This document shows, piece by piece, positions 35,554 to 44,723 of a stretch of DNA of 64,000 nt. Positions within the stretch are counted from its first letter, which is position 1, and every line of letters begins with the position of its first letter. The stretch is from Galbibacter orientalis DSM 19592 (lineage in GTDB: Bacteria; Bacteroidota; Bacteroidia; Flavobacteriales; Flavobacteriaceae): NCBI RefSeq assembly GCF_000260115.1, contig NZ_JH651379.1:2893466-2957465 (forward strand), written 5' to 3'. Under the pieces are notes generated by a model. The model saw nothing but the letters and a program-made list of their open reading frames with translations, searched no databases and had not been told where the DNA came from. The translations under genes and the position numbers were made by a program.

Positions 35554-35934
35554 TTATTTTACTGCAATCATTGAGATTTCAACGTTTACATTTTTAGGGA
35601 GTGTTTTTACAGCAACAGTTTCTCTGGCAGGTGCAGTAGCTTCATCAAAATAAGCACCGTATATTTTGTTAATTGTAGTAAAATCATTCATATCATTTAA
35701 AAAAATAGAACTTTTTACTACATTTTCAAATGTCATATCAGCAGCGTTTAAAACAGCCTCTAGGTTTTTCATTACTAATTTTGCTTCGTCTTCAACCCCG
35801 CTTGTAATAAGTTCGTTAGTTTCTGGGTTAATTGCAATTTGTCCAGAAATATATAGCGTGTTATTGGCAAAAACTGCTTGATTGTATGGTCCTAGTGGTG
35901 CAGGTGCTTTATCGGTGTTTATTATTTTTTTCAT
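35554..35934 (-). CDS. ridA: RidA family reactive enamine/imine deaminase
   Basis: A 126-residue Rid protein. The family signature GPYNQAVFANNTLYISGQIA is at the start; Arg of ATAPARETVAVKTLP and Glu of VEISMIAVK at the C-terminus are the residues that bind and orient the imine acid in the trimer interface. It hydrolyses 2-aminoacrylate-type intermediates made by PLP enzymes. Length is normal. It lies between the GHL10 gene and the LptD-like gene on the - strand and could be co-transcribed with the latter (74 bp gap, with a TTATTCGATAATTGAG repeat). Confidence 0.93.
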   Translation of the reverse strand: MKKIINTDKAPAPLGPYNQAVFANNTLYISGQIAINPETNELITSGVEDEAKLVMKNLEAVLNAADMTFENVVKSSIFLNDMNDFTTINKIYGAYFDEATAPARETVAVKTLPKNVNVEISMIAVK

Positions 35935-36008
35935 AATTATTTATTGAATTATTGGTTGAATAAGTTTTATGTTTTTATTCGATAATTGAGTTTTTCTCGA
36001 AATATAAT

Positions 36009-38801
36009 TTACAGATTCTTATCTGGTTCACTTCTTTTTTCCCACTTAAGATCGCTTAACATAGACGATTTAATTCCGATAAAGAAGAACCAAGAAGCTC
36101 TAGAGCTAAAAGGAACCCAGTTAAAGTTAAGTCTAAAACTTTTTAAATCTCTAGAAAATCTTAACTGTGTATATGTAAATCCTTTTTGTTTAAAGTCGTA
36201 TCCCGATGAAACTCCTACTTTCCATTGCGGTGTTAGATCTACATTTCCAGAAAACATAAGAGAATTATTACTTATTTCGTTTTGCCTATTGCTATTGGAG
36301 TAGGTTAAGGAATAAGCAAGCCTCAAATCCCATGGGAGTTTGGCGGCATACGCTTCTGTGGGTAAATCTTCCTTGTCTTCCTCCTCTTCGTCGTTGGCAA
36401 AAGTTCTATCATCACTAAAGTCTTGCGCTCTACCAAATAAGTCGTCTTCCCGACCTCCACTTTGTGTATTATCTACTTGCTCTTTATCTTCTCCTCCAGA
36501 AAATGTTTTACTATTAATGGAGTAACTTACGTTTACATTAGCGTTGGTCATTCTAAACAAACTACCGCCGTTTTCGTAGTTAAAAACATCAATTCTAGTT
36601 CCATTATTATCAATAGCATAAGGATCTAATGTGGCGCCAAAGTTTACATTCATTTTATTCTGAAAAAACTGCGTTCCACCACTAACTCTCACGGGGCTCC
36701 ATGGTAGGGAATCGGCTACAATATTATATGCGGTACTAAAGTTTAAGTTATTTAGAAGCATCACTTTTTTGGGCTCCGTAGCCATAGTGTCTTTGTCTCG
36801 AACCTTAGCTTCTACCACATTACTTAATGAGAAGCCAATATTATTGGAATTGCTTAAACTAGGAGTTCCATATATACCATTTTCAAATCGGGTGTATTCG
36901 CGTTCTACACCATCCTCTCCAACATATTCATCGTAATATTGGTCGAATGATGGCGTGTATCCATAACTTACCGATGGTCTAACAGTATGTCGGATAGCTT
37001 GGATTTTTTTATCCTCTCCAAAGTTAAAAGTTCCGTATAATGTTGTACCTATACTTGCATTAAAGTTGTAGGTTCCAAACCTATCAAAATTATTTAAAGT
37101 GTCTATGGTAGCTTCGTCTAATAACTCGTTATAATCGTTTCTCTTAATGGTTTTAAGTTGCCATACTTCATTATAATTTGCACCAACAGACGTACTAAAA
37201 AACTTAAATATTTTAAAGTTTGTACTAAGTGGAATGGTGTGTTGGAAACCAACTTTAGCATCATCAAACATTTCACTTTTAAACAAAAGAGTATCTATAG
37301 TGCTAATTCTATTTTCTGCTCTAAAGTTATACTGAAAGTTTATATTCTGAATAATACCTCTTTTTCCACCATCTCTACTGGCAAACGGATAAATACGCTC
37401 CATACTAGCTTGAAGGGTTGGTAAGGTAAGGTTAACCGATTGATCTCTTGTGTTTTGTTGGATAGAGGTGGTAGCATTTAAATTTACCATCGGGTAGCCT
37501 GGGAATGTTTTATTGTAGGAAATCGATGATTGTAAAGTGTTATTTAAGAAATTAGGGGTGTTTAATTGATTAAAAGAATCTTGGTAATATTGGCTACTAC
37601 CAAAGTTAACAGATGCCGAAAGTCTAGAATTTGGATTTGCCTTTGCATCCTGACTATGGTTCCATTGAATATTGTAAATAGTACTTCTACTATAATCTGG
37701 AAATCCACGCTGACTCTCAATATTGTTTTCGTATCTAAACCTTAAAGCACCTCTAAACTTGTACCGTTTGGCATAGTTTGTTTCGGTTCTAAAACCATAA
37801 CTTCCGTTGGTGTAATAATCTCCAAGCAACGCTAGGTCAAAATAATCGCTTATGGCAAAATAATACCCTCCATTTTGTAAAGAGTACCCACGTCTGTTTG
37901 TTTGTCCAGGGGTTGGCATTATAATTCCAGAATTTCTTCGCTCTTGAGACATAGGGAAATATGCAAACGGAACTGCAATTGGGGTTGGAACATCTGCAAT
38001 ATACATATTACTAAACCCTGCTATAATTTTTTTGTTAGGAACAAACTTACCTTTACGAACTCGAATGTAATAATCGGGATTTTCGGCATCTTCAGAAGTT
38101 GTTATTTTTCCTTCTTTTAAAAAGTATACAGAATCGTTTTCCTTTTTAACAATTTCGGCAAATACATTCATAGATTCCCCCATAGATTGTTCGGTTCTTG
38201 AATTAAAGATAAGTGCCTTTTTGGTGTCAAAATTAAACCGAATAGAATCGGGTTCAATAACACTATTTCCTTGTTTAAAATAAGGAGGTTGGGTAAGGTT
38301 GCCTGCGGAATCTTTTATTCTTCCAGCATAAACTTCATTGGTAACATAGTCAATTACTATAATTCCAGATTTAAGCTCATAATCTTGATAGAGTACTTCG
38401 GCTTCATTATAAAGGTAGATTTTCTTCTCCTTCCGACTCATTTTCATGTAGTCTTTAGCTTTATAATTAATTTTTCCTTGAAGAAAACCTTGTTTTGTAC
38501 TGTCTTTTGGTATGGAATCTGTTTGTGTAGTATCTATAACAGCAGTATCGATTAATAACTCGGGAGCATTAATCTTTATAGTATCTTGAGCTTCTTTTTG
38601 AGCTTCAATATTGAGGGCTTGAACCTTAGGTCTTTCTTGGGCATAAAAAATGCCACTGATAAACAGAGAGAACAGCGCTAAAAGTATGTTACGTTTCTTT
38701 GCTCGCAAAGCTTTTAATCCTATTTTTGTATAAAGAATGGCTCGGTTTTTGACGTGCCAAACATACGTATATTTTTTGGTCTGTTTGTTATAGATTAACA
38801 A
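36009..38801 (-). CDS. LptD-like outer-membrane LPS assembly protein
   Basis: A ~930-residue outer-membrane protein. It has an N-terminal hydrophobic signal segment (residues ~40-54: NILLALFSLFISGIFYA), an OstA-like beta-jellyroll domain (~110-250: YLYNEAEVLYQDYELKSGII; VIDYVTNEVYAGRIKDSAGN) and a large beta-barrel rich in aromatic/Arg strands. This fits the Bacteroidota branch of LptD, which inserts lipopolysaccharide in the outer leaflet. The annotated start at 38801 gives ~38 residues before the signal segment, which is unusually long, so the true start may be internal; there is no later ATG before the signal segment. The promoter is shared with the divergent amidase gene (42 bp gap). Confidence 0.85.
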   Translation of the reverse strand: MLIYNKQTKKYTYVWHVKNRAILYTKIGLKALRAKKRNILLALFSLFISGIFYAQERPKVQALNIEAQKEAQDTIKINAPELLIDTAVIDTTQTDSIPKDSTKQGFLQGKINYKAKDYMKMSRKEKKIYLYNEAEVLYQDYELKSGIIVIDYVTNEVYAGRIKDSAGNLTQPPYFKQGNSVIEPDSIRFNFDTKKALIFNSRTEQSMGESMNVFAEIVKKENDSVYFLKEGKITTSEDAENPDYYIRVRKGKFVPNKKIIAGFSNMYIADVPTPIAVPFAYFPMSQERRNSGIIMPTPGQTNRRGYSLQNGGYYFAISDYFDLALLGDYYTNGSYGFRTETNYAKRYKFRGALRFRYENNIESQRGFPDYSRSTIYNIQWNHSQDAKANPNSRLSASVNFGSSQYYQDSFNQLNTPNFLNNTLQSSISYNKTFPGYPMVNLNATTSIQQNTRDQSVNLTLPTLQASMERIYPFASRDGGKRGIIQNINFQYNFRAENRISTIDTLLFKSEMFDDAKVGFQHTIPLSTNFKIFKFFSTSVGANYNEVWQLKTIKRNDYNELLDEATIDTLNNFDRFGTYNFNASIGTTLYGTFNFGEDKKIQAIRHTVRPSVSYGYTPSFDQYYDEYVGEDGVEREYTRFENGIYGTPSLSNSNNIGFSLSNVVEAKVRDKDTMATEPKKVMLLNNLNFSTAYNIVADSLPWSPVRVSGGTQFFQNKMNVNFGATLDPYAIDNNGTRIDVFNYENGGSLFRMTNANVNVSYSINSKTFSGGEDKEQVDNTQSGGREDDLFGRAQDFSDDRTFANDEEEEDKEDLPTEAYAAKLPWDLRLAYSLTYSNSNRQNEISNNSLMFSGNVDLTPQWKVGVSSGYDFKQKGFTYTQLRFSRDLKSFRLNFNWVPFSSRASWFFFIGIKSSMLSDLKWEKRSEPDKNL

Positions 38802-38843
38802 ATTTTAATCAAATAAATAACTGTATTAAACCGTTATTATTTT

Positions 38844-39977
38844 ATGAGTAGATTTTTTAGCACCTTATTTTTATTGATGAGTTTAAGCTTATCGCAAATT
38901 ATATATTCTCATGGAGAAACGCCACCGAACGATGGGAAATTTACAGTAGTTTTAGATGCTGGACATGGAGGGCATGACCCAGGGAATTTAGGTAACGGTT
39001 TCAAAGAGAAGGACATTGCTCTTAAAATAGTATTACAAGTAGGAGCAATTTTAGAGAAAGATCCTAATATAAATGTAATATATACTCGGAAGGATGATAG
39101 CTTTGTAGACTTATATGTTAGAGGAAAAATAGCGAATGAGGCAAAAGCCGATTTATTTGTTTCTGTACATTGTAATTCTCATAATTCTAGTGCGCATGGT
39201 ACCGAAACATTTGTATTAGGACTTCATGCTAATAAAAGAAACTTTGAAGTTGCTAAAAATGAGAACTCTGTAATTTATTTAGAAGATGATTATGAAGTAA
39301 ATTATGCTGGTTATGACATTAACTCTCCAGAATCGTTTATTGGATTAACTATTATGCAAGAAGAGTTTTTAGATAATAGTATTTTATTGGCTAAATCTAT
39401 TCAAGATAATTTTACAGGAAAACTAAAACGGGTAGATAGAGGTGTAAAGCAAGCTGGATTTATAGTGTTACATCAAACATTTATGCCTAGTGTATTGGTA
39501 GAAACAGGTTTTTTAACCTATAAGCCAGAAGGGTCTTATTTAAATTCTAGTAAAGGAAAATCTGACATGGCAACTTCTATTGCAGATGCTGTTTTAAAAT
39601 ATAAACATTCTGTAGACGAAAATATTGGAGATGATTTTTCTTTTGAAGTTAAAGACCATACTTCTCATGCTTCAAATACCACCGCTACAAATTCTTCGGA
39701 TGGAGTAGATACGGTTGAAGGGGTTACTTTTAGGGTTCAAATTGCAGCAGGTTCGAGCGCTATTGAAACAAAATCATACAATTTTAAAGGTTTGTCTCCT
39801 ATCAGTAGAGAAAAAGAAGGAAATATATATCGTTATTACTACGGAGAAGTAGCTAGTTATGAGAGTGTTAAAGAGTTGCAGCAAAAAGCTAAAAAGAAAG
39901 GGTATGGTACTAGTTTTATAGTTGCCTTTAAAAATGGAGAAAAAGTTAAAGTGAAATCCGTACTTAATTCCATGTGA
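38844..39977 (+). CDS. N-acetylmuramoyl-L-alanine amidase
   Basis: A 377-residue periplasmic amidase. Signal peptide MSRFFSTLFLLMSLSLSQII; Amidase_3 domain (~33-240) with zinc ligands in VLDAGHGGHDPG (His, with nearby Glu), SVHCNSHNSS and the catalytic Glu in LVETGFLTYK. The last ~80 residues (TFRVQIAAGSSAIETKSYNF ... YESVKELQQKAKKKG) resemble a SPOR-type module that would target septal peptidoglycan. It cleaves the amide bond between muramic acid and stem peptide during cell separation. The order amidase, MlaD-like, Fe-S protein recurs in Flavobacteriaceae. Confidence 0.92.
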   Translation: MSRFFSTLFLLMSLSLSQIIYSHGETPPNDGKFTVVLDAGHGGHDPGNLGNGFKEKDIALKIVLQVGAILEKDPNINVIYTRKDDSFVDLYVRGKIANEAKADLFVSVHCNSHNSSAHGTETFVLGLHANKRNFEVAKNENSVIYLEDDYEVNYAGYDINSPESFIGLTIMQEEFLDNSILLAKSIQDNFTGKLKRVDRGVKQAGFIVLHQTFMPSVLVETGFLTYKPEGSYLNSSKGKSDMATSIADAVLKYKHSVDENIGDDFSFEVKDHTSHASNTTATNSSDGVDTVEGVTFRVQIAAGSSAIETKSYNFKGLSPISREKEGNIYRYYYGEVASYESVKELQQKAKKKGYGTSFIVAFKNGEKVKVKSVLNSM

Positions 39978-40040
39978 AATTAGAACGAATCTTACGGAAA
40001 TTATTTCTAATTTTGTTGCTTACAGTAAAAAAAGAAGCTT

Positions 40041-40997
40041 TTGAAATTAACTAAAGAACTTAAAACAGGGATTATTGTAATAGGGGGGATTGTCTTGTTT
40101 ATTTTAGGCTTTACGTTTCTAAAAGGACATAAGTTATTCAATTCTAGTCGTACTTATTACGCCGTATACGAAAATGTAAACGGAATATCTTCTGGTACTG
40201 CAGTAAGCATTAATGGTTTACAAGTAGGAAATATAAACGATATCACTTTTATAGACAGCAAGGGTAATTTGGTTATTACTTTTACGGTAGATAGTGAGTT
40301 TCAGTTTGCAAAAAATAGTGTAGCAGAAATATATGATACTGGAATTATTGGAGGGAAGAGTTTACGGGTTGTTCCTGTTTATGATAATAGTCCGATATCC
40401 AAAGATGGAGATACACTTAAAAGTAATGTGCAACCAGGCTTAACAGATTTGGTAACCCAAAAGTTGGCGCCATTGCAAAAAAGTTTAGACGGAGTACTCA
40501 AAAATGCCGATTCGGTAATGGTAGGCGTTGATGATATTTTAGATGAAGAAACCAGAGCCAATATAAAATCGAGTATAAAAAACTTAGACCAAGTAATTGC
40601 TAATTTTAGTCAGGCTTCAGGAACGTTAAATACTTTATTAGCCAGTAATAAAGATAAGTTAGACCGTTCCATATCTAATATAGATAACCTTTCTGCTAAC
40701 TTATCTAAAGTGAGTGATACGCTTGCAAATTCAGATATTGGCGGTGCTGTTGGAGACCTTAAAAGTAGTATGGCAAAACTCGATAATATAATGACGAAAA
40801 TAGAGTCTGGAAATGGTTCTGTTGGGAAGTTATTAAATGATGAAGAGTTATATACCAACCTAACAGATGCCTCTATGGAGTTGGAATTACTTTTAGAAGA
40901 CCTTAGGTTGAATCCGAAACGATATGTCCATTTTTCTCTTTTTGGTAAAAAGGCAAAGCCTTACGAAGCACCAGAAGAAGAAACTAACAACGAATAG
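40041..40997 (+). CDS. MlaD/MCE-family lipid-transport substrate-binding protein
   Basis: A 318-residue protein with a TTG start codon (40041), one N-terminal membrane anchor (~8-25: GIIVIGGIVLFILGFTFLKG) and an MCE domain (~35-115: YYAVYENVNGISSGTAVSIN and GLQVGNINDITF). The C-terminal part is a long amphipathic helical region with many Asn/Ser (LDQVIANFSQASGTLNTLLA), as in MlaD/MCE proteins that form hexameric rings for phospholipid transport between membranes. No ATG is available near the frame start. The partner ABC ATPase and permease (MlaF/E) are not next to it. The stop codon at 40997 directly abuts the next ATG, so the two are coupled. Confidence 0.87.
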   Translation: MKLTKELKTGIIVIGGIVLFILGFTFLKGHKLFNSSRTYYAVYENVNGISSGTAVSINGLQVGNINDITFIDSKGNLVITFTVDSEFQFAKNSVAEIYDTGIIGGKSLRVVPVYDNSPISKDGDTLKSNVQPGLTDLVTQKLAPLQKSLDGVLKNADSVMVGVDDILDEETRANIKSSIKNLDQVIANFSQASGTLNTLLASNKDKLDRSISNIDNLSANLSKVSDTLANSDIGGAVGDLKSSMAKLDNIMTKIESGNGSVGKLLNDEELYTNLTDASMELELLLEDLRLNPKRYVHFSLFGKKAKPYEAPEEETNNE

Positions 40998-42326
40998 ATG
41001 AATTATATTCCTCAGATACTTTTTGCAATAATTTTATTGGCTGGAATAGGTTATTTTGCTAGCAATATTAAAAAGCTTGTTAGAAATATTAAACTAGGTC
41101 AGGCAATAGATCGTACAGATAATAAATCGCAACGTTGGGCAAATATGGCTAGAATAGCCTTAGGACAACAAAAAATGGTTGTTCGTCCAATAGCAGGTTT
41201 TCTGCATGTAATTGTATATGTAGGATTTATTATTATCAATATAGAAGTATTAGAAATTATTATAGATGGACTTTTTGGAACACACCGAGTTTTTGCGTCT
41301 CTAGGTTCTGTATATAATTTTTTAATAGGTTCTTTTGAAATCCTAGCGTTTTTAGTAATTGTATCGGTAACCATTTTTTGGATTCGTAGAAATGTAATAA
41401 AATTAAAGCGTTTCTTTTATTCTGAAATGAGAGGATGGCCAAAAAGCGATGGGAATATTATTCTTTACTTTGAAGTAGTATTGATGCTTTTATTTTTAAC
41501 AATGAATGGAGCCGACTATACATTACAACTAGCAGGAGCAGCTCATTACACGCAAGCAGGCGCTTTTCCTATAAGTCAGCTTTTTGTACCTCTTTTTGAA
41601 AACTTTAGTGAGTCTACATTAATTATAATAGAAAGAGCCGCATGGTGGCTGCATATAACTGGAATATTAATCTTTCTTAACTACCTATACTTTTCAAAGC
41701 ACCTTCATATTCTTTTAGCATTTCCAAATACATGGTTTGCTAATTTAAATCCTAAAGGGCAGTTTGATAATTTAGAATCTGTTACCAATGAGGTTAAATT
41801 AATGATGGATCCAGATGCCGATCCATTTGCAATGCCTGAAGAAGGAGAGGTTGAAGATGTTCCTGAAAAGTTTGGAGCCTCGGATGTTACAGATTTAAAT
41901 TGGGTACAACTTTTAAATGCCTATACCTGTACGGAATGTGGGCGTTGTACAAGCGAATGCCCTGCAAGTCAGACAGGGAAAAAATTATCTCCTCGAAAAA
42001 TAATGATGGATACTAGAGATCGTTTGGAAGAGGTAGGAAAAAATATGGATGCCAATAAAGGGGTTTTTGTGGACGATGGAAAGCAATTACTAAACAATTA
42101 TATCACTCCAGAAGAATTATGGGCTTGTACCACCTGTAATGCATGTGTAGAAGCGTGCCCTGTAAGCATTAGTCCGCTTTCAATTATTATGGATATGCGT
42201 CGTTATTTAGTAATGGAACAATCGGCAGCGCCAATGGAACTTAATAATATGATGGGGAATGTAGAAAACAATGGAGCGCCATGGCCATATAACCAAATGG
42301 ACCGACTGAACTGGAAAAATGAATAA
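40998..42326 (+). CDS. Membrane-bound (Fe-S) oxidoreductase with NarI-like helices and two [4Fe-4S] clusters
   Basis: A 442-residue protein. About five transmembrane helices in the first ~270 residues (His-bearing, e.g. MVVRPIAGFLHVIVYVG and WWLHITGILIFLNYLYFSKH) suggest haem b binding as in NarI-type subunits. A C-terminal ferredoxin-like part has CTECGRCTSECPASQTGKKL and CTTCNACVEACPVSISPLSI, each with CxxCxxCxxxCP. With the CCG-domain protein at 43043 it resembles heterodisulphide-reductase-like electron-transfer units (subunits C/E and B). The electron donor and acceptor are unknown; a quinone-linked role is inferred. It is co-transcribed with mlaD-like (0 bp gap). Confidence 0.88.
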   Translation: MNYIPQILFAIILLAGIGYFASNIKKLVRNIKLGQAIDRTDNKSQRWANMARIALGQQKMVVRPIAGFLHVIVYVGFIIINIEVLEIIIDGLFGTHRVFASLGSVYNFLIGSFEILAFLVIVSVTIFWIRRNVIKLKRFFYSEMRGWPKSDGNIILYFEVVLMLLFLTMNGADYTLQLAGAAHYTQAGAFPISQLFVPLFENFSESTLIIIERAAWWLHITGILIFLNYLYFSKHLHILLAFPNTWFANLNPKGQFDNLESVTNEVKLMMDPDADPFAMPEEGEVEDVPEKFGASDVTDLNWVQLLNAYTCTECGRCTSECPASQTGKKLSPRKIMMDTRDRLEEVGKNMDANKGVFVDDGKQLLNNYITPEELWACTTCNACVEACPVSISPLSIIMDMRRYLVMEQSAAPMELNNMMGNVENNGAPWPYNQMDRLNWKNE

Positions 42327-42403
42327 AAATTAGCTTATAGTTAAATCTTGTAAGTGATTAAAAATAACCAATTAATTTCGACATTACCGTCGGAGAATTT
42401 TAC

Positions 42404-42431
42404 CCCGAGAATTCGGGACTCACAAAGTGAG
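42404..42431 (+). terminator. Two small hairpins after the Fe-S membrane protein
   Basis: CCCGAGAATTCGGG (42404-42417) and CTCACAAAGTGAG (42419-42431) lie back to back in the 131-bp spacer before the HAD gene. There is no T-tract, so they may be processing or weak termination signals. Confidence 0.4.
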
Positions 42432-42457
42432 GAAACCAATAAACATAACTTTAAAAA

Positions 42458-42904
42458 ATGAACAAAGAAGACGTTGAAAAATTGCTAAATGAAAAATTGG
42501 AAGATGGAGAACACATAAGTCCTGTCTTGCCAAAAGGGATTAAAAATTATTTAATCGATATAGACGGTACTATTTGTGATGATATTCCGAATGAAGAGCC
42601 TGAGCGTATGGCAACAGCACAAGTGTATCCAGATGCTTTAAAAACGTTAAACAAGTGGTTTGAAGAAGGGCATGTCATATATTTCTTCACATCTCGTACA
42701 GAAGATCATAGAAAAACCACAGAAGATTGGTTAAATCGTCACGGATTTAAATATCATGGAATGGTAATGGGAAAACCAAGAGGAGGAAATTACCATTGGA
42801 TAGACAACCACTTAGTTAAGGCTACACGTTATAACGGAAAATTTACAGACCTTATTGACAAGGAAGTAACTATTCAGGTTTTTGACGATGGAAAACACGA
42901 TTAA
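42458..42904 (+). CDS. HAD-superfamily hydrolase, small (148 residues)
   Basis: Contains the HAD motif I as LIDIDGTICDD (DxDGT), motif II in YFFTSRTEDHR (Thr/Ser followed by Arg), and a metal-site region NYHWIDNHLVKA. The family is a minimal HAD fold of the type that in Bacteroidota genomes is sometimes labelled phosphoheptose isomerase; the visible motifs instead point to a phosphatase-like or nucleotidase-like protein. The position between two Fe-S electron-transfer genes is conserved in related genomes as far as I can recall. The substrate is unknown. Confidence 0.75.
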   Translation: MNKEDVEKLLNEKLEDGEHISPVLPKGIKNYLIDIDGTICDDIPNEEPERMATAQVYPDALKTLNKWFEEGHVIYFFTSRTEDHRKTTEDWLNRHGFKYHGMVMGKPRGGNYHWIDNHLVKATRYNGKFTDLIDKEVTIQVFDDGKHD

Positions 42905-42953
42905 GATAATAGATAATTCTGTTATTAACTTATAATTCTATAGTAGGATTGAT

Positions 42954-43005
42954 TACTGTCATTTCGATTAAGGCATAGGGATATTATTTTTTCGAAATGA
43001 CAGTT
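42954..43005. repeat. TGTCATTTCGA inverted repeat
   Basis: ACTGTCATTTCGA (from 42955) and TCGAAATGACAGT (to 43004) are perfect 13-bp inverted arms around ~24 bp, between the HAD gene and the Fe-S protein gene. The motif GTCATTTCGA is a widespread repeat type in Bacteroidota spacers. It could act as a terminator or RNA processing hairpin. Confidence 0.6.
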
Positions 43006-43042
43006 TAAAATATAACAGCAAATTAAGGGAAAATAAAGCAGT

Positions 43043-43834
43043 ATGAGCGAAGCAATAAAAGTGCCTACAATGGCAGAAATGATGGCCGAAGGAAAAACTC
43101 CAGAAGTATTATTCTGGGTTGGTTGTTCTGGAAGTTTTGATGATAGAGCTAAAAAAATTACAAAAGCCTTTGTTAAATTATTAAACAAAGCTCAGGTAGA
43201 TTTTGCTGTTTTAGGAACAGAAGAAAGCTGTACTGGAGATCCAGCAAAGCGTTCTGGGAATGAAATGTTGTTTCAAATGCAGGCCATGACAAACATTGAG
43301 GTTTTAAATGGTTATGAGATTAAAAAAATAGTTACTGCTTGCCCACATTGTTTTAATACATTAAAAAACGAATACCCTTCTTTGGGAGGGAGCTATGAAG
43401 TGGTTCACCATACACAATTTTTACGTTCTCTTTTAGAAGAAGGAAAACTAACTATTGAAGGAGGAAAGTTTAAAGGTAAAAGAATAACGTTCCATGATCC
43501 TTGTTATTTAGGAAGAGCTAACGATGTGTATGAAGCCCCACGAGCGCTTATCCAAAAGCTAGATGCAGAACTAGTAGAAATGAAAAACTGTAAAAAAAGA
43601 GGGTTATGTTGTGGTGCTGGAGGAGCTCAAATGTTTAAAGAACCAGAAAAAGGAAATAAAGACATTAATATAGAGCGTACCGAGCAAGCCATAGAAACAA
43701 AACCAGATATTATTGCAGCTGGATGTCCTTTTTGTAACACTATGCTTACAGATGGGGTTAAAGGAAAAGATAAAGAGGGAACTGTTGAAGTAATGGATGT
43801 TGCCGAGCTTATTGCAAATGCAGAAGATTTATAA
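43043..43834 (+). CDS. (Fe-S)-binding protein with two CCG domains (HdrB/LutA-type)
   Basis: A 263-residue soluble protein with two cysteine-rich CCG domains. Domain one: VLFWVGCSGSFDDRAKKITK ... TEESCTGDPAKRSG. Domain two: HDPCYLGRAN ... KRGLCCGAGGAQMFKEPEKG, then GCPFCNTMLTDG. The pattern CX31-38CCX33-34CXXC is that of heterodisulphide-reductase subunit B and of LutA/GlpC proteins. It is the likely partner of the membrane Fe-S protein at 40998. The true substrate (disulphide, quinone, lactate-type) is not determinable from the sequence. A hairpin repeat follows it at 43851. Confidence 0.88.
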   Translation: MSEAIKVPTMAEMMAEGKTPEVLFWVGCSGSFDDRAKKITKAFVKLLNKAQVDFAVLGTEESCTGDPAKRSGNEMLFQMQAMTNIEVLNGYEIKKIVTACPHCFNTLKNEYPSLGGSYEVVHHTQFLRSLLEEGKLTIEGGKFKGKRITFHDPCYLGRANDVYEAPRALIQKLDAELVEMKNCKKRGLCCGAGGAQMFKEPEKGNKDINIERTEQAIETKPDIIAAGCPFCNTMLTDGVKGKDKEGTVEVMDVAELIANAEDL

Positions 43835-43850
43835 ACGGAACTTTTGCTTT

Positions 43851-43972
43851 AGTCCCTCATAGAGGGTCTAATTCCCCAGAGTCTTTACTGAGTTTACCGA
43901 AGGGCTCTGCGTCGAAATGAATTAAATTTGTTTCCGAATACCTTGTGGGCTTGCCCCGAGGTAGTTGATTAA
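43851..43972 (+). repeat. Intergenic hairpin repeat, copy 4
   Basis: A full-length copy: CCCTCATAGAGGG, CTGAGTTTACCGAAGGGCTC, TGCGTCGAAATGAATTAAAT and ACCTTGTGGGCTTGCCCCGA plus GGTAGTTGATT. It follows the Fe-S gene by 17 bp. Confidence 0.75.
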
Positions 43973-44025
43973 AAAACACTCTTTAAAGAAAAAATAGAAA
44001 AAGGAATCTTTTAAATAAAAAGAAA

Positions 44026-44511
44026 ATGTTTGTAGCTTTTAACGATTTATCAGAATCTGCTAGAGTTTGGATTTACCAAGCAAATAGAAGTTTTACTGAA
44101 GAAGAAATAGCAGAATTAACCACAAAACTCGAGAGTTTTATAGAGCAATGGACTGCTCATGGAGCAAATCTAAAAGCCTCTTTTGAAATACGTTACAAAC
44201 GTTTTATTATCATTGCATTAGATCAAGAATTTAATATGGCTAGCGGATGCTCAATCGACGCCTCAGTTCGATTTATCCAACAGCTAGAGGTAGATTACAA
44301 TGTTAATCTCCTCGATAAAATGAATGTCTCCTACAGACAAGGCGATTTTATTGCCTACAAGCCCCTTATCGATTTTAAGAAAATGGCTAAACAAAAAGCC
44401 GTTTCTCAAAACACCATCGTATTCAATAATTTGGTAACTAATAAAGAAGAATACCAAAATTATTGGGAAGTTCCAGCTAGAGATAGTTGGCATGCACGAT
44501 TTATGAATTAG
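44026..44511 (+). CDS. Conserved Bacteroidota protein of unknown function (161 residues)
   Basis: A soluble 161-residue protein with MFVAFNDLSESARVWIYQAN, an amphipathic region and a conserved C-terminal part (VPARDSWHARFM). It is widely conserved in Bacteroidota, where databases often call it an ABC-transporter ATPase, but the sequence has no Walker A (GxxGxGK[ST]) or ABC signature, so that name is not supported. Features that stand out are FNMASGCSIDASVRFIQQLE, with an isolated Cys, and basic residues near the end. Function unknown. It sits 54 bp after repeat copy 4. Confidence 0.8.
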   Translation: MFVAFNDLSESARVWIYQANRSFTEEEIAELTTKLESFIEQWTAHGANLKASFEIRYKRFIIIALDQEFNMASGCSIDASVRFIQQLEVDYNVNLLDKMNVSYRQGDFIAYKPLIDFKKMAKQKAVSQNTIVFNNLVTNKEEYQNYWEVPARDSWHARFMN

Positions 44512-44542
44512 AACTCTATTCTACTTTTTTAATGATTCGTTA

Positions 44543-44632
44543 ATTAAAAAGTTAGTGGGGTTTTTATGTTTTATAGGGATGTTTTTATATGCTCAAAGTA
44601 TAAAAGCCGTTCCTGTATTAGGTTATTTTTAA
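44543..44632 (+). pseudogene. Signal-peptide-like remnant upstream of the GH3 gene
   Basis: The frame from an ATT at 44543 reads IKKLVGFLCFIGMFLYAQSI (a textbook signal peptide ending in YAQ), then KAVPVLGYF and TAA at 44630. There is no ATG (the preceding codons are TCG TTA). Either a decayed start of an exported protein, or a very short peptide with a non-standard start. I favour decay. Confidence 0.35.
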
Positions 44633-44723
44633 AGATTGTACCTTATAAATAACTATCATAATAGGTTTTATATTACAAAATAGTCGAAGGTTTAAGTCTC
44701 ATTTACTGAGTAAAAATTATTCA

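Noticed and set aside
38700-38800. Frameshift at the start of the LptD-like gene (an alternative frame reads LARQKPSHSLYKNRIKS)
   Set aside because: I could not show that the alternative frame is the true N-terminus; the annotated frame already contains a plausible signal segment.
36009-38801. Several + strand open frames inside the LptD-like gene
   Set aside because: They are shadows of a long, clearly coding - strand gene; composition and lack of homologous motifs argue against them.
44026-44511. ABC-transporter ATPase, the usual database name for this family
   Set aside because: No Walker A, Walker B or LSGGQ signature and only 161 residues.
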